64,000 nucleotides of DNA, from NCBI GenBank assembly GCA_046349255.1, contig JAXMCR010000002.1, positions 930,001 through 994,000 on the forward strand, in the 5' to 3' direction. Every line of letters starts with the position of its first letter. Position 1 is the stretch's first letter. This document shows, piece by piece, positions 34,801 through 43,308 of the stretch. A program made the translations under genes and the position numbers. Origin of the DNA: DAIODI01 sp046349255. GTDB taxonomy: Bacteria > Pseudomonadota > Alphaproteobacteria > Rhizobiales > Aestuariivirgaceae. The notes beneath the pieces are model-generated. The model was not told the origin of the DNA and did not search any database. It was given only the letters and a program-made list of their open reading frames with translations.

Positions 34801-35261
34801 CTGGCGTCGTCCTCCTCGAGCACACGGAAGCCCGGAACGACACCCGCCTCGACGGGAAAGCGCTGCAGCACCGATTCGCAGAAGCCGTGAATGGTCTGGA
34901 CCTTCAGCCCGCCTGGCGTCTCGATCGCGCGCGCGAAAAGCCGGCGGGCCGCCACAAGGCGGCCGCGTGCAACATCCTCGCCGCAATCCTTCCTGATCTG
35001 GGCGGCAAGTCCATCGTCGTCGAGCGCCAGCCAGCCGCCGAGCGTCCTGAACAGGCGGCCCGCCATTTCCGCCGCCGCGGCGCGCGTGAACGTCAGGCAG
35101 ACGATCTTCTCGAGCGGTGCGCCGGCGAGCAGCAGCCGCGTCACGCGCGACACCAGCACGCTGGTCTTGCCCGAACCGGCGTTCGCCTCGACGAAAGCGC
35201 TGGCGGAGGGATCGGCGGCGTCGTTGCGGTCAGGACCAGACGGCCGTGCATGCTCGTTCAC
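31869..35261 (-). CDS. addA: AddA helicase-nuclease subunit (double-strand break repair)
   Basis: ATP-dependent helicase/nuclease of AddAB, which resects double-strand ends for RecA. 1130 residues. UvrD-type motifs: Walker A EANAGSGKTSVLV near residue 30, LTFTRAAAAEMA, Walker B VDEAQDTSPDQW, GDPKQSIFSFQGA, VMTVHGAKGLEA and VALTRARYRV. The C-terminal RecB-like nuclease is RIDRLAFDGDTLWLADFKSD. I chose GTG at 35261 because it overlaps the addB stop by 4 bases and gives the expected N-terminus; the open frame running back to 36695 lies inside addB and is a shadow. Confidence 0.96.
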   Translation of the reverse strand: MNEHARPSGPDRNDAADPSASAFVEANAGSGKTSVLVSRVTRLLLAGAPLEKIVCLTFTRAAAAEMAGRLFRTLGGWLALDDDGLAAQIRKDCGEDVARGRLVAARRLFARAIETPGGLKVQTIHGFCESVLQRFPVEAGVVPGFRVLEEDDARALLERAIERVLDAVSNARAGDLAAHFRTIAPHMLQDKLVDIVRLLMIEEEALARALAAEAQGRLAEALAADLGITAETAPEWSIDEAAWRQMLTALQDRPSTTNDGRAHAVAHLLATSDSSARRRLLNEVLFKGDGDPRTVKKIIAAGKKPVPQHLLSFLEEEQMRVAALEDCARACDVRDLSRALVIIGSAVIDTYRAEKQRRGVFDFADLIAATKRLLDGGRAPFVLYKLDGGIDHILVDEAQDTSPDQWDIASGLSEEFFAGAGARDDASRTVFAVGDPKQSIFSFQGAAPERFGAMRSLFERRVTGAGGAFHSVPLHVSFRTGPTILRCIDAIFADPQRARQVTGRPEPTVHEASDKALPGIFELWPPIPRLDAAKRSRWTPPPPGGAVTPAERREARRIAAAVARWIATGEEAAPGGPPITPASVLVLVRRRTQLMDELVRALRAAGIPVAGADRLKLAEHIAVQDLLAAARFALLPDDELSLAEVLKGPFIGLDDEALMALCFGRGRQTLWEAVQSADAHAEARVALESLVDAAASSGPFTFFSRLLSGDHRRRILERLGPEAAEPIDELLALALDHETGEGATLAGFMGWIAAAEPEIKRDMEAGSNEVRVMTVHGAKGLEADVVIVADTCSTPDDRFLPSVLVGASGYPLWRPSKRFGCRAVEALRDRAKAAAAEEYQRLLYVALTRARYRVVVAGHEVKDGKRDACWHAAVLQALDPLLPPPDAAYPVEGARRIVEVGAVKPDDRPKPPAIASIVAPGWLARAAQPETRRRLSPSAFLKPAPGRPAVAAGGGTRERGVLVHRLLEVLPSLAEEAREARAQHWLERRGLSAGEAAMLAAEVMAILNDAAFAHLFGPASLAEVPVVGRVTISGVEHEVSGRIDRLAFDGDTLWLADFKSDRAPPPAGGPAPASYAAQLALYGKLLYRLYPARRIRAALVWTALPRLDEVPESLLSAAYASAEAAFDPTS

Positions 35262-38200
35262 GGCTCGTCCTCCCCGCCGGCATTGGAGTCGGCCGACGTA
35301 CCCGGTCCCTCCGGCGGGTCGAGCTCGAAGGACCATTCGCGCCAGCGCGACAGGAGCTCGTAGTCGCTCGTCACAGCGCCTTCTTTGGGCACCACTGCGT
35401 TGTAGGCCTGGTCGGAGGCCGCGTAGGCTTTCAGAAGGTTCGCGATGCCGTTCCTTGTCGTTGCAAGCTTCCGGGCAAGCTCCTCGACCTCCTTCACTTC
35501 GCCTTCGACGTCTCGACCGGTGAGCCGCACGTGCGTGGCGGCCTTGACCGGCGCCTTGGGGACATTCTCGAACCCGCCATCTTGAGCGATCAACGCCTCG
35601 AGCAGCAGCTGCGGATGGAACTGTTCGGCCTTGTCGCTGGTCGACGGGATCGACCCGGTCTTGTAGTCGACGATCGACACCCCATCGCTGAACAGGTCGA
35701 TGCGGTCGGCACGCGCCGTCACCGTCGCGTGACCGGGATCGCCGTCGTTGACCGTCATTGCGCCATCGACTTCGGTGAACGTCGCCAGCGCGCCGGTCCG
35801 CGCCTCCCGGTCGAAGGCGACGAACCAGCGCGCCATGCGGGACAGCTGTTCGGTCAGGAAGGCAAACGTCGTCGGATCGGCCGGCATGTGCGACACGACC
35901 TCCGTCGCGAGGCGTCGAAAGAGCGCAACGCCGTCGGCGTCCGGCGTAAGCGCGATTGCGCGGGCGTAGCGGTCCGCGATCGCATGCACGAGATTGCCGC
36001 GGTCGGCATAGTTCGGCTCGCGTGCAAGCGGTTCGAGCGCACGCAGCTTCAGAATGCGCTTGGCGTAGAACCCGTAGGGGTCCTTCAGCAGGTCGTTCAC
36101 CGCGCTCACAGAGAGCCGCCTCGGTCGCTTGTCGACCGGCGGCGACGGCTTCGGCACTGGTGCTGGACTGTGATCGCCGACGCGGTTGCAAAGGGCCACG
36201 AGTGCGGCAAGCGTGCGATCCTGCAGCGCCCCACTGCGATCCTTGCCGATCAGCATGGTGAGCCGCTGCACGAACCGTGACGGCAGCGACGGCTGACCGC
36301 CGACCTTGCGCGACCACGTGAGCCAAACCTCCGGTCCAGCGGCGTTCTGCGCGAAGTCGTGCGCCATCAGGCCGATCCGGCGCTCGGGGAGCTGCAGTCC
36401 CAGCTTCCGCTTCTCCGGACGGCTCATCCAGGGCTCGGGCTTCGGCTGGCCCGGCCATATGCCTTCGTTCAAGCCGCCGAGTATCGTGACGTCGCTGCGG
36501 ACAAGTCGCGCTTCGAGGAGGCCGAGGATCTTCAGCCGTGGATGCGTTGTGCCCGGAAGTCGTACGATCTCCTGGTGTGCGACGTCGGCGAAGAAGTCGG
36601 CGTAGTCGACCCCGGACAGCGCGGGAGCGAGCCCCGCATGCTCGCGCAGCGTATCGAACAACGCGAGCACGCGATCCCCCGTACGGTAGTCCCACGTCGC
36701 GCGCGTGTGGCCCGATACGATGCCCGCCGCGGCGCAGAACGCTTCCCGATGAACGTCGAGCAGACGGTCCAGCGATCTCTGGCCTTGTGGCGCCAACGCC
36801 GCGTGCAACGGGCCGAAGGACTGTTCGACGAGTTCCGCCAGTTTCGCGAGATCGTCCCAGTCGCGGTCGGACAGCGCTTTCACGAGGCGGTGTACGTGGT
36901 CATCGTCTGCCGGGTGACGCGCCTGCTCGACTCGCCGGCGCAGCGAGGCGGGGTCGATCGCCTGTCGCGGACCGCGCAGGACGGCGATCTCGAAACGGCC
37001 CACGGTTCGCATCAGCCATTCCGGCGATCGGGCAATCGCAAGAAGCGGATGCCGCAGCAGCGCCAGAAGATCATGCGCCTCGGCGTTCGGCCCTAAGGCG
37101 CGCGCGAGCAGAACGGCCAGCAAGCCCGGCGCCGTGTGCGACAGGGGCACGCCTGCCGAATCCTCGACGTTGATCGACCAGCGTCGCAGTTCGGCGGCGA
37201 CGCGCATGGCGAGCTTGCGGTCGGGCGTGACGAGAGCAGCCGTGCGGCCCGGCGTCTCCAGCGCCTCGCGCATCCTAAGGGCGATCGCGAGGCTTTCGGT
37301 GCGCTGATCCGGCGCCTCGAACAACCGAACACCCTCGCACCCTTGGTTCAGTCGCTCTGCATCACGCCGCGTCACGCCGGCCCAGGCGTCCGTCGTCTGC
37401 GCCGGCCTCAGTGTCTCGCCAAGGACAAAGGCGCGCTCGGCGCCACCCGGCCGCCGATCGGCGGGGATGTCCTTCACGGCGCTTCTGTCGATGGCGAAGC
37501 GCGCCAGCAGTTCCTTCAGGCCGTACTGCGCATCCTGCGGTTCGAGCGCCTGCCATGCCGGCTCTTCCAGCGTCCGGTCGAGGCCCGGCAGAACCACCGC
37601 CCCGTTCGCGCACAGGGCGATCGCCTTGAGTAGCGTTGCCGTCGCGGGCATCGAGCCCGTCGAACCTGCGGCGATCACCGGATGCGTCGGCGGCTGTTCT
37701 TCGAACAGGCGGGCGAGGCGGGTCAGCGTACGACGCTGGTGGTCGTATGCGCCGATGCGGCCGCGGGCCGCGAGGCGCCTCGGGTATTCGTCGCGCACGA
37801 TCTGCAGGAAGGCGATCGCCTCGGCGAGGTGTTCCGGCGTTTCGAACTCGAGCAGTTCGGCCATGCGTGTCAGCGGTACGTCGCCGATCTCGAAGCCGTC
37901 GATCAACCGGCCAAGGGCATCAGCGAGCGCCAGCGCCTGCGCCGCCGACGCACGCGTCGTCTGCGCCAGGGCAGTCTGCGGGAACCGTCCGGCCCAATGA
38001 TCGATCATCTGTGCAAGGATGAACCGGCGCTCGAACGGTCGCACGGGTTCGAGATCCTCGAGCCCGTCGCCGGGCAAGTCGTCAACGAGATCGTCGACTT
38101 CGCCCAGCGCCACGATGCGCGGGAGGAGCAGGGCGTCGCTTGCGCTCTCTGCGAGAAAGGCGCGCTCGAGGGCGTCCTGCGCGCGCCGCGTCGGCAAGTA

Positions 38201-38329
38201 GATGCGCCAGCGCGCCAGATCTTCCGGCACCGGTCGTCCGTGCCCGACGACGGGGAAATCACCGGACAGCACCGCGCGCGCAAGCGTCTTGAGAAAGTCG
38301 GCGTCGGGCGGAATCGTGTAGACGTTCAT
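35258..38329 (-). CDS. addB: AddB subunit (double-strand break repair)
   Basis: Partner of AddA, 1023 residues. The N-terminus (YTIPPDADFLKTLARAVL) and IYLPTRRAQDALERAF are typical of the alphaproteobacterial AddB. The C-terminal nuclease core is RADRIDLFSDGVSIVDYKTG near residue 880. No Cys occurs in the last ~310 residues, so the iron-sulfur cluster known from Bacillus AddB is absent. ATG at 38329, 6 bases after the murU-like gene's stop; overlaps addA. Confidence 0.94.
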   Translation of the reverse strand: MNVYTIPPDADFLKTLARAVLSGDFPVVGHGRPVPEDLARWRIYLPTRRAQDALERAFLAESASDALLLPRIVALGEVDDLVDDLPGDGLEDLEPVRPFERRFILAQMIDHWAGRFPQTALAQTTRASAAQALALADALGRLIDGFEIGDVPLTRMAELLEFETPEHLAEAIAFLQIVRDEYPRRLAARGRIGAYDHQRRTLTRLARLFEEQPPTHPVIAAGSTGSMPATATLLKAIALCANGAVVLPGLDRTLEEPAWQALEPQDAQYGLKELLARFAIDRSAVKDIPADRRPGGAERAFVLGETLRPAQTTDAWAGVTRRDAERLNQGCEGVRLFEAPDQRTESLAIALRMREALETPGRTAALVTPDRKLAMRVAAELRRWSINVEDSAGVPLSHTAPGLLAVLLARALGPNAEAHDLLALLRHPLLAIARSPEWLMRTVGRFEIAVLRGPRQAIDPASLRRRVEQARHPADDDHVHRLVKALSDRDWDDLAKLAELVEQSFGPLHAALAPQGQRSLDRLLDVHREAFCAAAGIVSGHTRATWDYRTGDRVLALFDTLREHAGLAPALSGVDYADFFADVAHQEIVRLPGTTHPRLKILGLLEARLVRSDVTILGGLNEGIWPGQPKPEPWMSRPEKRKLGLQLPERRIGLMAHDFAQNAAGPEVWLTWSRKVGGQPSLPSRFVQRLTMLIGKDRSGALQDRTLAALVALCNRVGDHSPAPVPKPSPPVDKRPRRLSVSAVNDLLKDPYGFYAKRILKLRALEPLAREPNYADRGNLVHAIADRYARAIALTPDADGVALFRRLATEVVSHMPADPTTFAFLTEQLSRMARWFVAFDREARTGALATFTEVDGAMTVNDGDPGHATVTARADRIDLFSDGVSIVDYKTGSIPSTSDKAEQFHPQLLLEALIAQDGGFENVPKAPVKAATHVRLTGRDVEGEVKEVEELARKLATTRNGIANLLKAYAASDQAYNAVVPKEGAVTSDYELLSRWREWSFELDPPEGPGTSADSNAGGEDEP

Positions 38330-38335
38330 TCCTCT

Positions 38336-39049
38336 TCAGGAATGCGCGCGCATCGCCTGTTCGGCAAGGGGGATCGCAGCCGGCGTGCCGACGTGCAGCC
38401 ACAGGTCGTCGTGGGCTATCCCGAACAGCCGCCGGTCGCCCACGGCCCTGTCCCACAGGAGGTTGGTCGAGAAGGGACCTTCCGGCGCATTGGCGAACAG
38501 CGCCGGCCGCACCAGCTGGCAGCCGGCATACACGTACGCCGGCGACGTGCGCTGACCGCGCCGCACGAGGCGACCGTCGGCCTCGATGTGGAAATCGCCG
38601 GGGCCGTCGTAGCCGACGGCGCGGTCAAGCGGGCACAGCAGCAGCAGTGCATCCATCGCTTTCGGATCGAAGTTGCGGCGCAGGCGCTCGAGGACCGGCC
38701 TCGTCTCCAGCCAGAACGAATCGCCGTTGAGGACATAGAAGGGCTCGAAGCCGAGGCGCGCGATCGCGTTGACCACGCCACCGCCCGTGTCGAGCAACAG
38801 GGCGGTCTCGTCGGTGACGCTGACCGGCGGCGCGGATTTCGAGTTCGCCCATGCGCGAATCTGGTCCGGCAGGTAGTGGGCATTCACGATTATCCGCTTG
38901 ACACCATCGGCGGCGAGCCGGTCGTAGGAATAGTCGATCATCGGCCGACCGAGCACGGGAATCAGCGGCTTGGGCGTGGTGAATGTCAGCGGTTGCATGC
39001 GCTTGCCGAGACCGGCGGCGAGGATCATCGCCCGCTCGACGGCGATCAC
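38336..39049 (-). CDS. Sugar-1-phosphate nucleotidyltransferase, MurU-like
   Basis: 237 residues. The signature MILAAGLGKRMQPLTFTTPKPLIPV and downstream YVLNGDSFW (metal Asp) and HVGTPAAIPLAEQA define the NTP-transferase family. Beside an AmgK-type kinase it most likely acts as MurU, making UDP-MurNAc from MurNAc 1-phosphate in the peptidoglycan-recycling bypass that avoids the fosfomycin-sensitive route. GTG at 39049 overlaps the kinase stop (GTGA). A generic mannose-1-phosphate guanylyltransferase-like role is the alternative. Confidence 0.85.
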   Translation of the reverse strand: MIAVERAMILAAGLGKRMQPLTFTTPKPLIPVLGRPMIDYSYDRLAADGVKRIIVNAHYLPDQIRAWANSKSAPPVSVTDETALLLDTGGGVVNAIARLGFEPFYVLNGDSFWLETRPVLERLRRNFDPKAMDALLLLCPLDRAVGYDGPGDFHIEADGRLVRRGQRTSPAYVYAGCQLVRPALFANAPEGPFSTNLLWDRAVGDRRLFGIAHDDLWLHVGTPAAIPLAEQAMRAHS

Positions 39050-40581
39050 GGCAACCGCTCGCGGAGCGTATCGAGCGACGCGTGCCGGTCGAACCATGCC
39101 TTCACTGGCGCCAGAGCCGGGTGGGAGAGGTTCTTCGCGAACAGCCGCGCGACGCGCGACAGGTGCCGCAAGTAGCCGTGCTTGCCGTCGCGCTTCGAAA
39201 GGCGCGTGAAGATGCCGAGGATCTTTGCCGCGCGCTGTGCGCCGAGAATCGCGTAGGAGGAACGAAATTCGTCCTCGTCGAAGGACGGATCCGCGACGCG
39301 GCGCTCTTCGCAATAGATCGCGAGGAAATCGCTTTCCGTGTCGGCGGCGATGTCGACGCGTGCGTCCTGCAACATCGACACAAGATCATAGGCGGGATGC
39401 CCGCGAACGCAGTCCTGCGTATCGATCAGCCCGACCCGCGCGTGCCCTTCGCGGTCGGGAAGCCAGAACAGGTTGTCGACATGGAAGTCGCGTAGCGTCC
39501 ACACGGGGCGATCCGGCGTTGCGACGGTTTCGAGAACGGCCGTCCAAGCGGTGCGGTAGTCCGTCACCGTGGTATCCGGGAGCGCCCTGTCGAGATAGGC
39601 GGGAGCGAACCAGTCGACGAGCAACTCCGCCTCGATCAGCAGGGCTTCGAGGTCGTACGGCGGCACGGCGTGTGCGGCATGCCCCGGCACCGGCGCCGAG
39701 GACGGCCAGGTCTCCGTCGCCATCGCGGCGAGGAGCGACGTCGCGGCTGCGAACGGTTCGGACAGATCGGCGCGCGCCCGGACCAGCGCGTTGAAGCTGG
39801 TCGTGCCGAAATCCTCGATCAGGACGAACCCCTGCGAAAGGTCGAACGCCATCACCTCGGGGGCCGCATAGCCGCGGCGCTTGAGTTCTTGGTTCACTGC
39901 GACAACGGCAGAGGCATCTTCGGCCAGATGGGCGATGCGGCTGTAGGGAAGGCCGTTGCGCACCGGCGGCCCGTCCGGCCGCGCCGGCATGTCCATGAGG
40001 AGCGCTCGCGATCCGTCGGGGTTCGTCACCCGTTCGTATCGCCGGGTGGACGCATCTCCCGGCAACGCGTCGCGTTCGGCATTGCCCCAGCCCGCCTCGT
40101 CGAGAAACGCCCGCCGGGCCACAAGTCGGGCGACCGTCTCCGCCCCCTGCCCGAGGCCTGACAGATACACGCGGCGTCCATCCCGCTCTGTCTCGAGACG
40201 GACGTCGATGCGGTCGGGCGGCAGGTTGCCTGCCTTCTCCGGCCATTCGACGAGCACGACGGCGCGATCGAGCGCCTCCGCGAAGCCGACCTCGTCGACT
40301 TCGGCGGCACTGCCGAGGCGGTAGAAATCGAAGTGCGCGACGGGCACGGGTCCGTCCTCGTACACCTGGGCGATGGCGAACGTCGGGCTCGGCACATCGG
40401 CGTCCGGGTTTCCGATGAGTTTGCGAATCAACGCGCGCGCGAGCGTCGTCTTGCCGGCGCCGAGATCGCCCGAGAGGCAGACCAGCATCCCCGGCGTCAG
40501 GAACGCCGCGAGTTCGCGGCCCAGCGCCTCGGTCGCCGCCTCGTCTTCAAGGTGCCACTCGATGATCGAATCACGCGTCAT
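39046..40581 (-). CDS. TsaE-AmgK fusion: tRNA t6A ATPase plus cell-wall sugar kinase
   Basis: 511 residues in two domains. Residues 1-~155 are TsaE, the ATPase that supports t6A37 tRNA modification: Walker A SGDLGAGKTTLARALI, then VPSPTFAIAQVY and HFDFYRL. Residues ~165-511 are an APH-fold kinase of the AmgK type (anomeric MurNAc/GlcNAc kinase), with catalytic loop LRDFHVDNLFWL and metal site VGLIDTQDCVRGHPAYDL. The fusion is known in alphaproteobacteria. Next to MurU the kinase half fits peptidoglycan-sugar recycling. ATG at 40581. No stop or frameshift separates the halves. Confidence 0.9.
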   Translation of the reverse strand: MTRDSIIEWHLEDEAATEALGRELAAFLTPGMLVCLSGDLGAGKTTLARALIRKLIGNPDADVPSPTFAIAQVYEDGPVPVAHFDFYRLGSAAEVDEVGFAEALDRAVVLVEWPEKAGNLPPDRIDVRLETERDGRRVYLSGLGQGAETVARLVARRAFLDEAGWGNAERDALPGDASTRRYERVTNPDGSRALLMDMPARPDGPPVRNGLPYSRIAHLAEDASAVVAVNQELKRRGYAAPEVMAFDLSQGFVLIEDFGTTSFNALVRARADLSEPFAAATSLLAAMATETWPSSAPVPGHAAHAVPPYDLEALLIEAELLVDWFAPAYLDRALPDTTVTDYRTAWTAVLETVATPDRPVWTLRDFHVDNLFWLPDREGHARVGLIDTQDCVRGHPAYDLVSMLQDARVDIAADTESDFLAIYCEERRVADPSFDEDEFRSSYAILGAQRAAKILGIFTRLSKRDGKHGYLRHLSRVARLFAKNLSHPALAPVKAWFDRHASLDTLRERLP

Positions 40582-40627
40582 GGCGTTGGATAGAACAGGA
40601 TGGCGGACCGGCTCGCAACCGGACGCG

Positions 40628-43057
40628 CTAGGCGTGCTTCACGAGCGACCGGTGGCCCGGGCCGTCGACTGGGAAGCGGCAGATCACGGTGGTGCCGCTG
40701 CCGACGCGCGAGATCAGCGACACCTTGCCCTCGTGCAGCTCGACGAAGCTCTTCACCAGCGACAGGCCGAGGCCCGGCCCGCGGTGGCCGCCGGAAATCG
40801 GGCGTGCCTGGAATCGCTCGAACACCTTCGTCTGATAGTCGGGATCGATGCCGCGCCCGGTGTCGGCGACCCACAGCACCATGTCGGGGCCGTCGCGGCG
40901 GGCGCCCATGCGAATCGTCGCGCCTGGATCGGAGAAGCCGATCGCGTTCGACAGGAGGTTCGTCACCACCTGGCGCACGCGCTTCTCGTCGGCGAGGAAC
41001 GAGGTCGCGTCTTCCGCCAGTTCGATCGAGACCTGCAGGTCGCGGCGCTCGATCTCGGGAGCGGCCGCCTCGGCCGTCGATTCCAGCAGCGTGGCGACGT
41101 CGACCGATGCGAGCCGCAATTCCATCCGGCCCGCGTCGATCGTGGTCAGGTCGAGGATCGCGTCGATGATCGAGAGCAAGTCGTTCGACGAGGTCCGGAT
41201 GTGCTTCAGGTATTCGACCTGCTTCGGCTGCATCGGTCCGGCAATGCCGAGCGTCAGGCCTTCGGAGAAGCCGATGATGTTGGTGAGCGGCGTGCGCAGT
41301 TCGTAGGAGACGTTCGACAGGAAGTTGGTCTTGAGCTTGTCGGCCGCCTCGAGCGCGTCGTTGCGTTCACGCAGCGCCCGCTCGATGCCGGCGCTCGCGG
41401 TCATGTCGACGAAGGTGAGGAGCGTGTTGCCATCGGGCAGCGGCACCGTCGCGTAATCGAGCACGGTGCTGTCGGGCCGCATCATGCGCCCCTGCAGCGA
41501 CCGGCGGCCGGTGTCGAGCGACGTCGCGACCACCTTCACGTCGTCCCAGATGTCGTCGTCCGGATAAAGCGGCCGACACAACGCGATCACGTCATCGATG
41601 TGCGGCTCGCTCGTCAGCCGCTCCGGATCAAGCGACCAGAACCGCGTGAACGACGGATTGAACAGCTTCAGCTTACCGTCGGTGCCGAACAGCGCGACGC
41701 CCTCGTGCAGGTTGTCCATCGTCTCGCGCTGGACGCCGATCAGTTCCTTGAACTGGCTCTCGAGGCGGATCAGCTCCGTCACGTTCTCGTAGAGGTAGGT
41801 CACGCCGCCGAACGGGTGCTGCTCCGAGATCACGCGCAGGGTCTGTCCGCTGGGCAGATGCCACCACATCTCGCGCGGCTCGAGCGTCTGGTAGGCGGCG
41901 AGCTGGCGCGCCTTCCAGTCCTTGAAGTTCTCCTGCTCGGGCAGCCGGCGCATCTCGCGCAGGCGGTCGAGGATCTCGCCGTCGAGCGGATGCTGGTCGA
42001 GCCAGCCCGTCTCCAGTCCCCAAAGCTCCGCATACGCAGAATTGTAGAAGCGCAGACGCCGGTCGGGTCCGAAGATCGCAATGGCGGTCGCGAGCTTGTC
42101 GAGCGTGCTCGCGTGGGCGCGGATGTGACGCTTCAGTTCCTTCTGCGTCTCCTCGAGCAGCGTCATGTCGACGGCGAAGCTCACCGTGCCTTCGCTCAGG
42201 CGCACTTCGTAGACGTCGAGCGCGGTCTTGCGGCCGGCGATCACCGTGTGCGCCCGGCCCCGCTTCACGTTCTTCAATGGCTGTGTCGCGTCATACTCGA
42301 TGCGGGCCGGATCGACGAGGCGCGTCTGGCGCGCCAGCATCCCCTCGAAGTCGGGGTCCTCGACGCTGTCGACGTAGGCGCGGTTCGCCCACAGGAGATG
42401 CTGTTCGGGATCGTCGAGCCAGATCGCAAGGGGGGCAGCGTCGAGAATCGCGCTGAGGCGCTCGACCTGCTTGCCGAGCTTGCGCGCATCGAGCGTGAGT
42501 TCCGTCGTCTGGCGCCGTTCGCCGGCGAGCGTGCGGAACCGCAGCGTCGCCGAGCCGCCGGCAGAACGTCCGTCGACTTCGAGCAGTTCCCCCTTCGTCG
42601 TGCGGATGCCGAAGTTGAACGGCTTGCCGATCTCGCGCAGGACGATGAGATGGTCCTTCACCGTCTGGGCCGACTCAGGCTCGAGCCAGCGATCGAAGTC
42701 CGGGAGGACGCGGCGATCCGCCGGCACGTCGGCCGTGCCGCGCATGTCGCCCAGGATGCGGTCGGGCGCCTCGCCGGACCCCCGCCAGATCATCAGGATG
42801 TTGGGCTCGGCGCCGAGCGCCGCTTCCGCCTCGTTGAGGTCCGTTTCGAGATCGCTCATCTGGCGGCGGGTTTCGAGGGCCGCCCGGTTGAGCCTGCGCA
42901 CGAGATGCAGGAGAAATCCGATCGCCATGACCGAAAGCGCCGCGACCAGCGTGAGCGGCCAGTAGGCGGCCGCGGCGGCGCTCATGTCGTTCATCGCATC
43001 GGCGCGGGCCGCGGCCGGCGCCAGGACTGCCGCCGTCACGATCACGAACGGCCGCAT
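40628..43057 (-). CDS. divL: DivL-type cell-cycle PAS sensor pseudo-kinase (Tyr in place of the phospho-His)
   Basis: 809 residues. An N-terminal signal/membrane region (about 1-50) is followed by several PAS-like domains, a dimerisation helix and a HATPase domain (NLLSNAIGFSDPG, VADTGRGI, GPGLGLSLV). The H-box reads LSNVSYELRTPLTN: Tyr585 (codon 41303-41305, GTA on the plus strand) replaces the phosphorylated His, the hallmark of DivL, which controls CckA and so CtrA in the cell cycle. Start ATG at 43057 (RMRPFVIV); an in-frame ATG 12 codons upstream is possible. It lies 46 bases upstream of tsaE-amgK in the same direction. Confidence 0.9.
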   Translation of the reverse strand: MRPFVIVTAAVLAPAAARADAMNDMSAAAAAYWPLTLVAALSVMAIGFLLHLVRRLNRAALETRRQMSDLETDLNEAEAALGAEPNILMIWRGSGEAPDRILGDMRGTADVPADRRVLPDFDRWLEPESAQTVKDHLIVLREIGKPFNFGIRTTKGELLEVDGRSAGGSATLRFRTLAGERRQTTELTLDARKLGKQVERLSAILDAAPLAIWLDDPEQHLLWANRAYVDSVEDPDFEGMLARQTRLVDPARIEYDATQPLKNVKRGRAHTVIAGRKTALDVYEVRLSEGTVSFAVDMTLLEETQKELKRHIRAHASTLDKLATAIAIFGPDRRLRFYNSAYAELWGLETGWLDQHPLDGEILDRLREMRRLPEQENFKDWKARQLAAYQTLEPREMWWHLPSGQTLRVISEQHPFGGVTYLYENVTELIRLESQFKELIGVQRETMDNLHEGVALFGTDGKLKLFNPSFTRFWSLDPERLTSEPHIDDVIALCRPLYPDDDIWDDVKVVATSLDTGRRSLQGRMMRPDSTVLDYATVPLPDGNTLLTFVDMTASAGIERALRERNDALEAADKLKTNFLSNVSYELRTPLTNIIGFSEGLTLGIAGPMQPKQVEYLKHIRTSSNDLLSIIDAILDLTTIDAGRMELRLASVDVATLLESTAEAAAPEIERRDLQVSIELAEDATSFLADEKRVRQVVTNLLSNAIGFSDPGATIRMGARRDGPDMVLWVADTGRGIDPDYQTKVFERFQARPISGGHRGPGLGLSLVKSFVELHEGKVSLISRVGSGTTVICRFPVDGPGHRSLVKHA

Positions 43058-43252
43058 CCTGCGACCCGGAGATGCCCCGTTCCCGGCATCCATCTGCGTG
43101 CCCGCGTCCCCTCGTGCCAGCGCCCTTCCCCTTCCCGCAGGTGAACGGCGCGCCGGAGCCCGTGAACGGTCAGAAGGCTCTACCCGCCCCGCCTCGACCG
43201 CTCGCAACCGGCGGCGAATCACCGCTCCGGCTCCTCATCAGCGCGTATACAG

Positions 43253-43288
43253 CCAAAGGGCCGCCCTGCCCACAGGCAGCGCGGCCCT
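43253..43288 (-). terminator. Hairpin terminator after ahcY
   Basis: On the minus strand AGGGCCGCGCTGCC (43288-43275), loop TGTG, then GGCAGGGCGGCCCT (43270-43257) pairs with one mismatch in 14, followed by TT before GGC. Lies 20 bases after the ahcY stop and separates it from divL. The short T-run makes it a moderate terminator. Confidence 0.65.
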
Positions 43289-43308
43289 CCGGGTACCGGA
43301 CGAAGGTC

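Noticed and set aside
32220..35363. 1047-codon open frame on the plus strand
   Set aside because: Antisense shadow of addA caused by high GC; the composition is Arg/Ala/His-rich with no domains.
35262..36695. Apparent 478-residue N-terminal extension of AddA
   Set aside because: It lies wholly inside addB in another frame, lacks family similarity, and AddA begins normally at the GTG overlapping the addB stop.
40373..43144. 923-codon open frame on the plus strand
   Set aside because: Antisense shadow of divL and tsaE-amgK; no recognisable motif.
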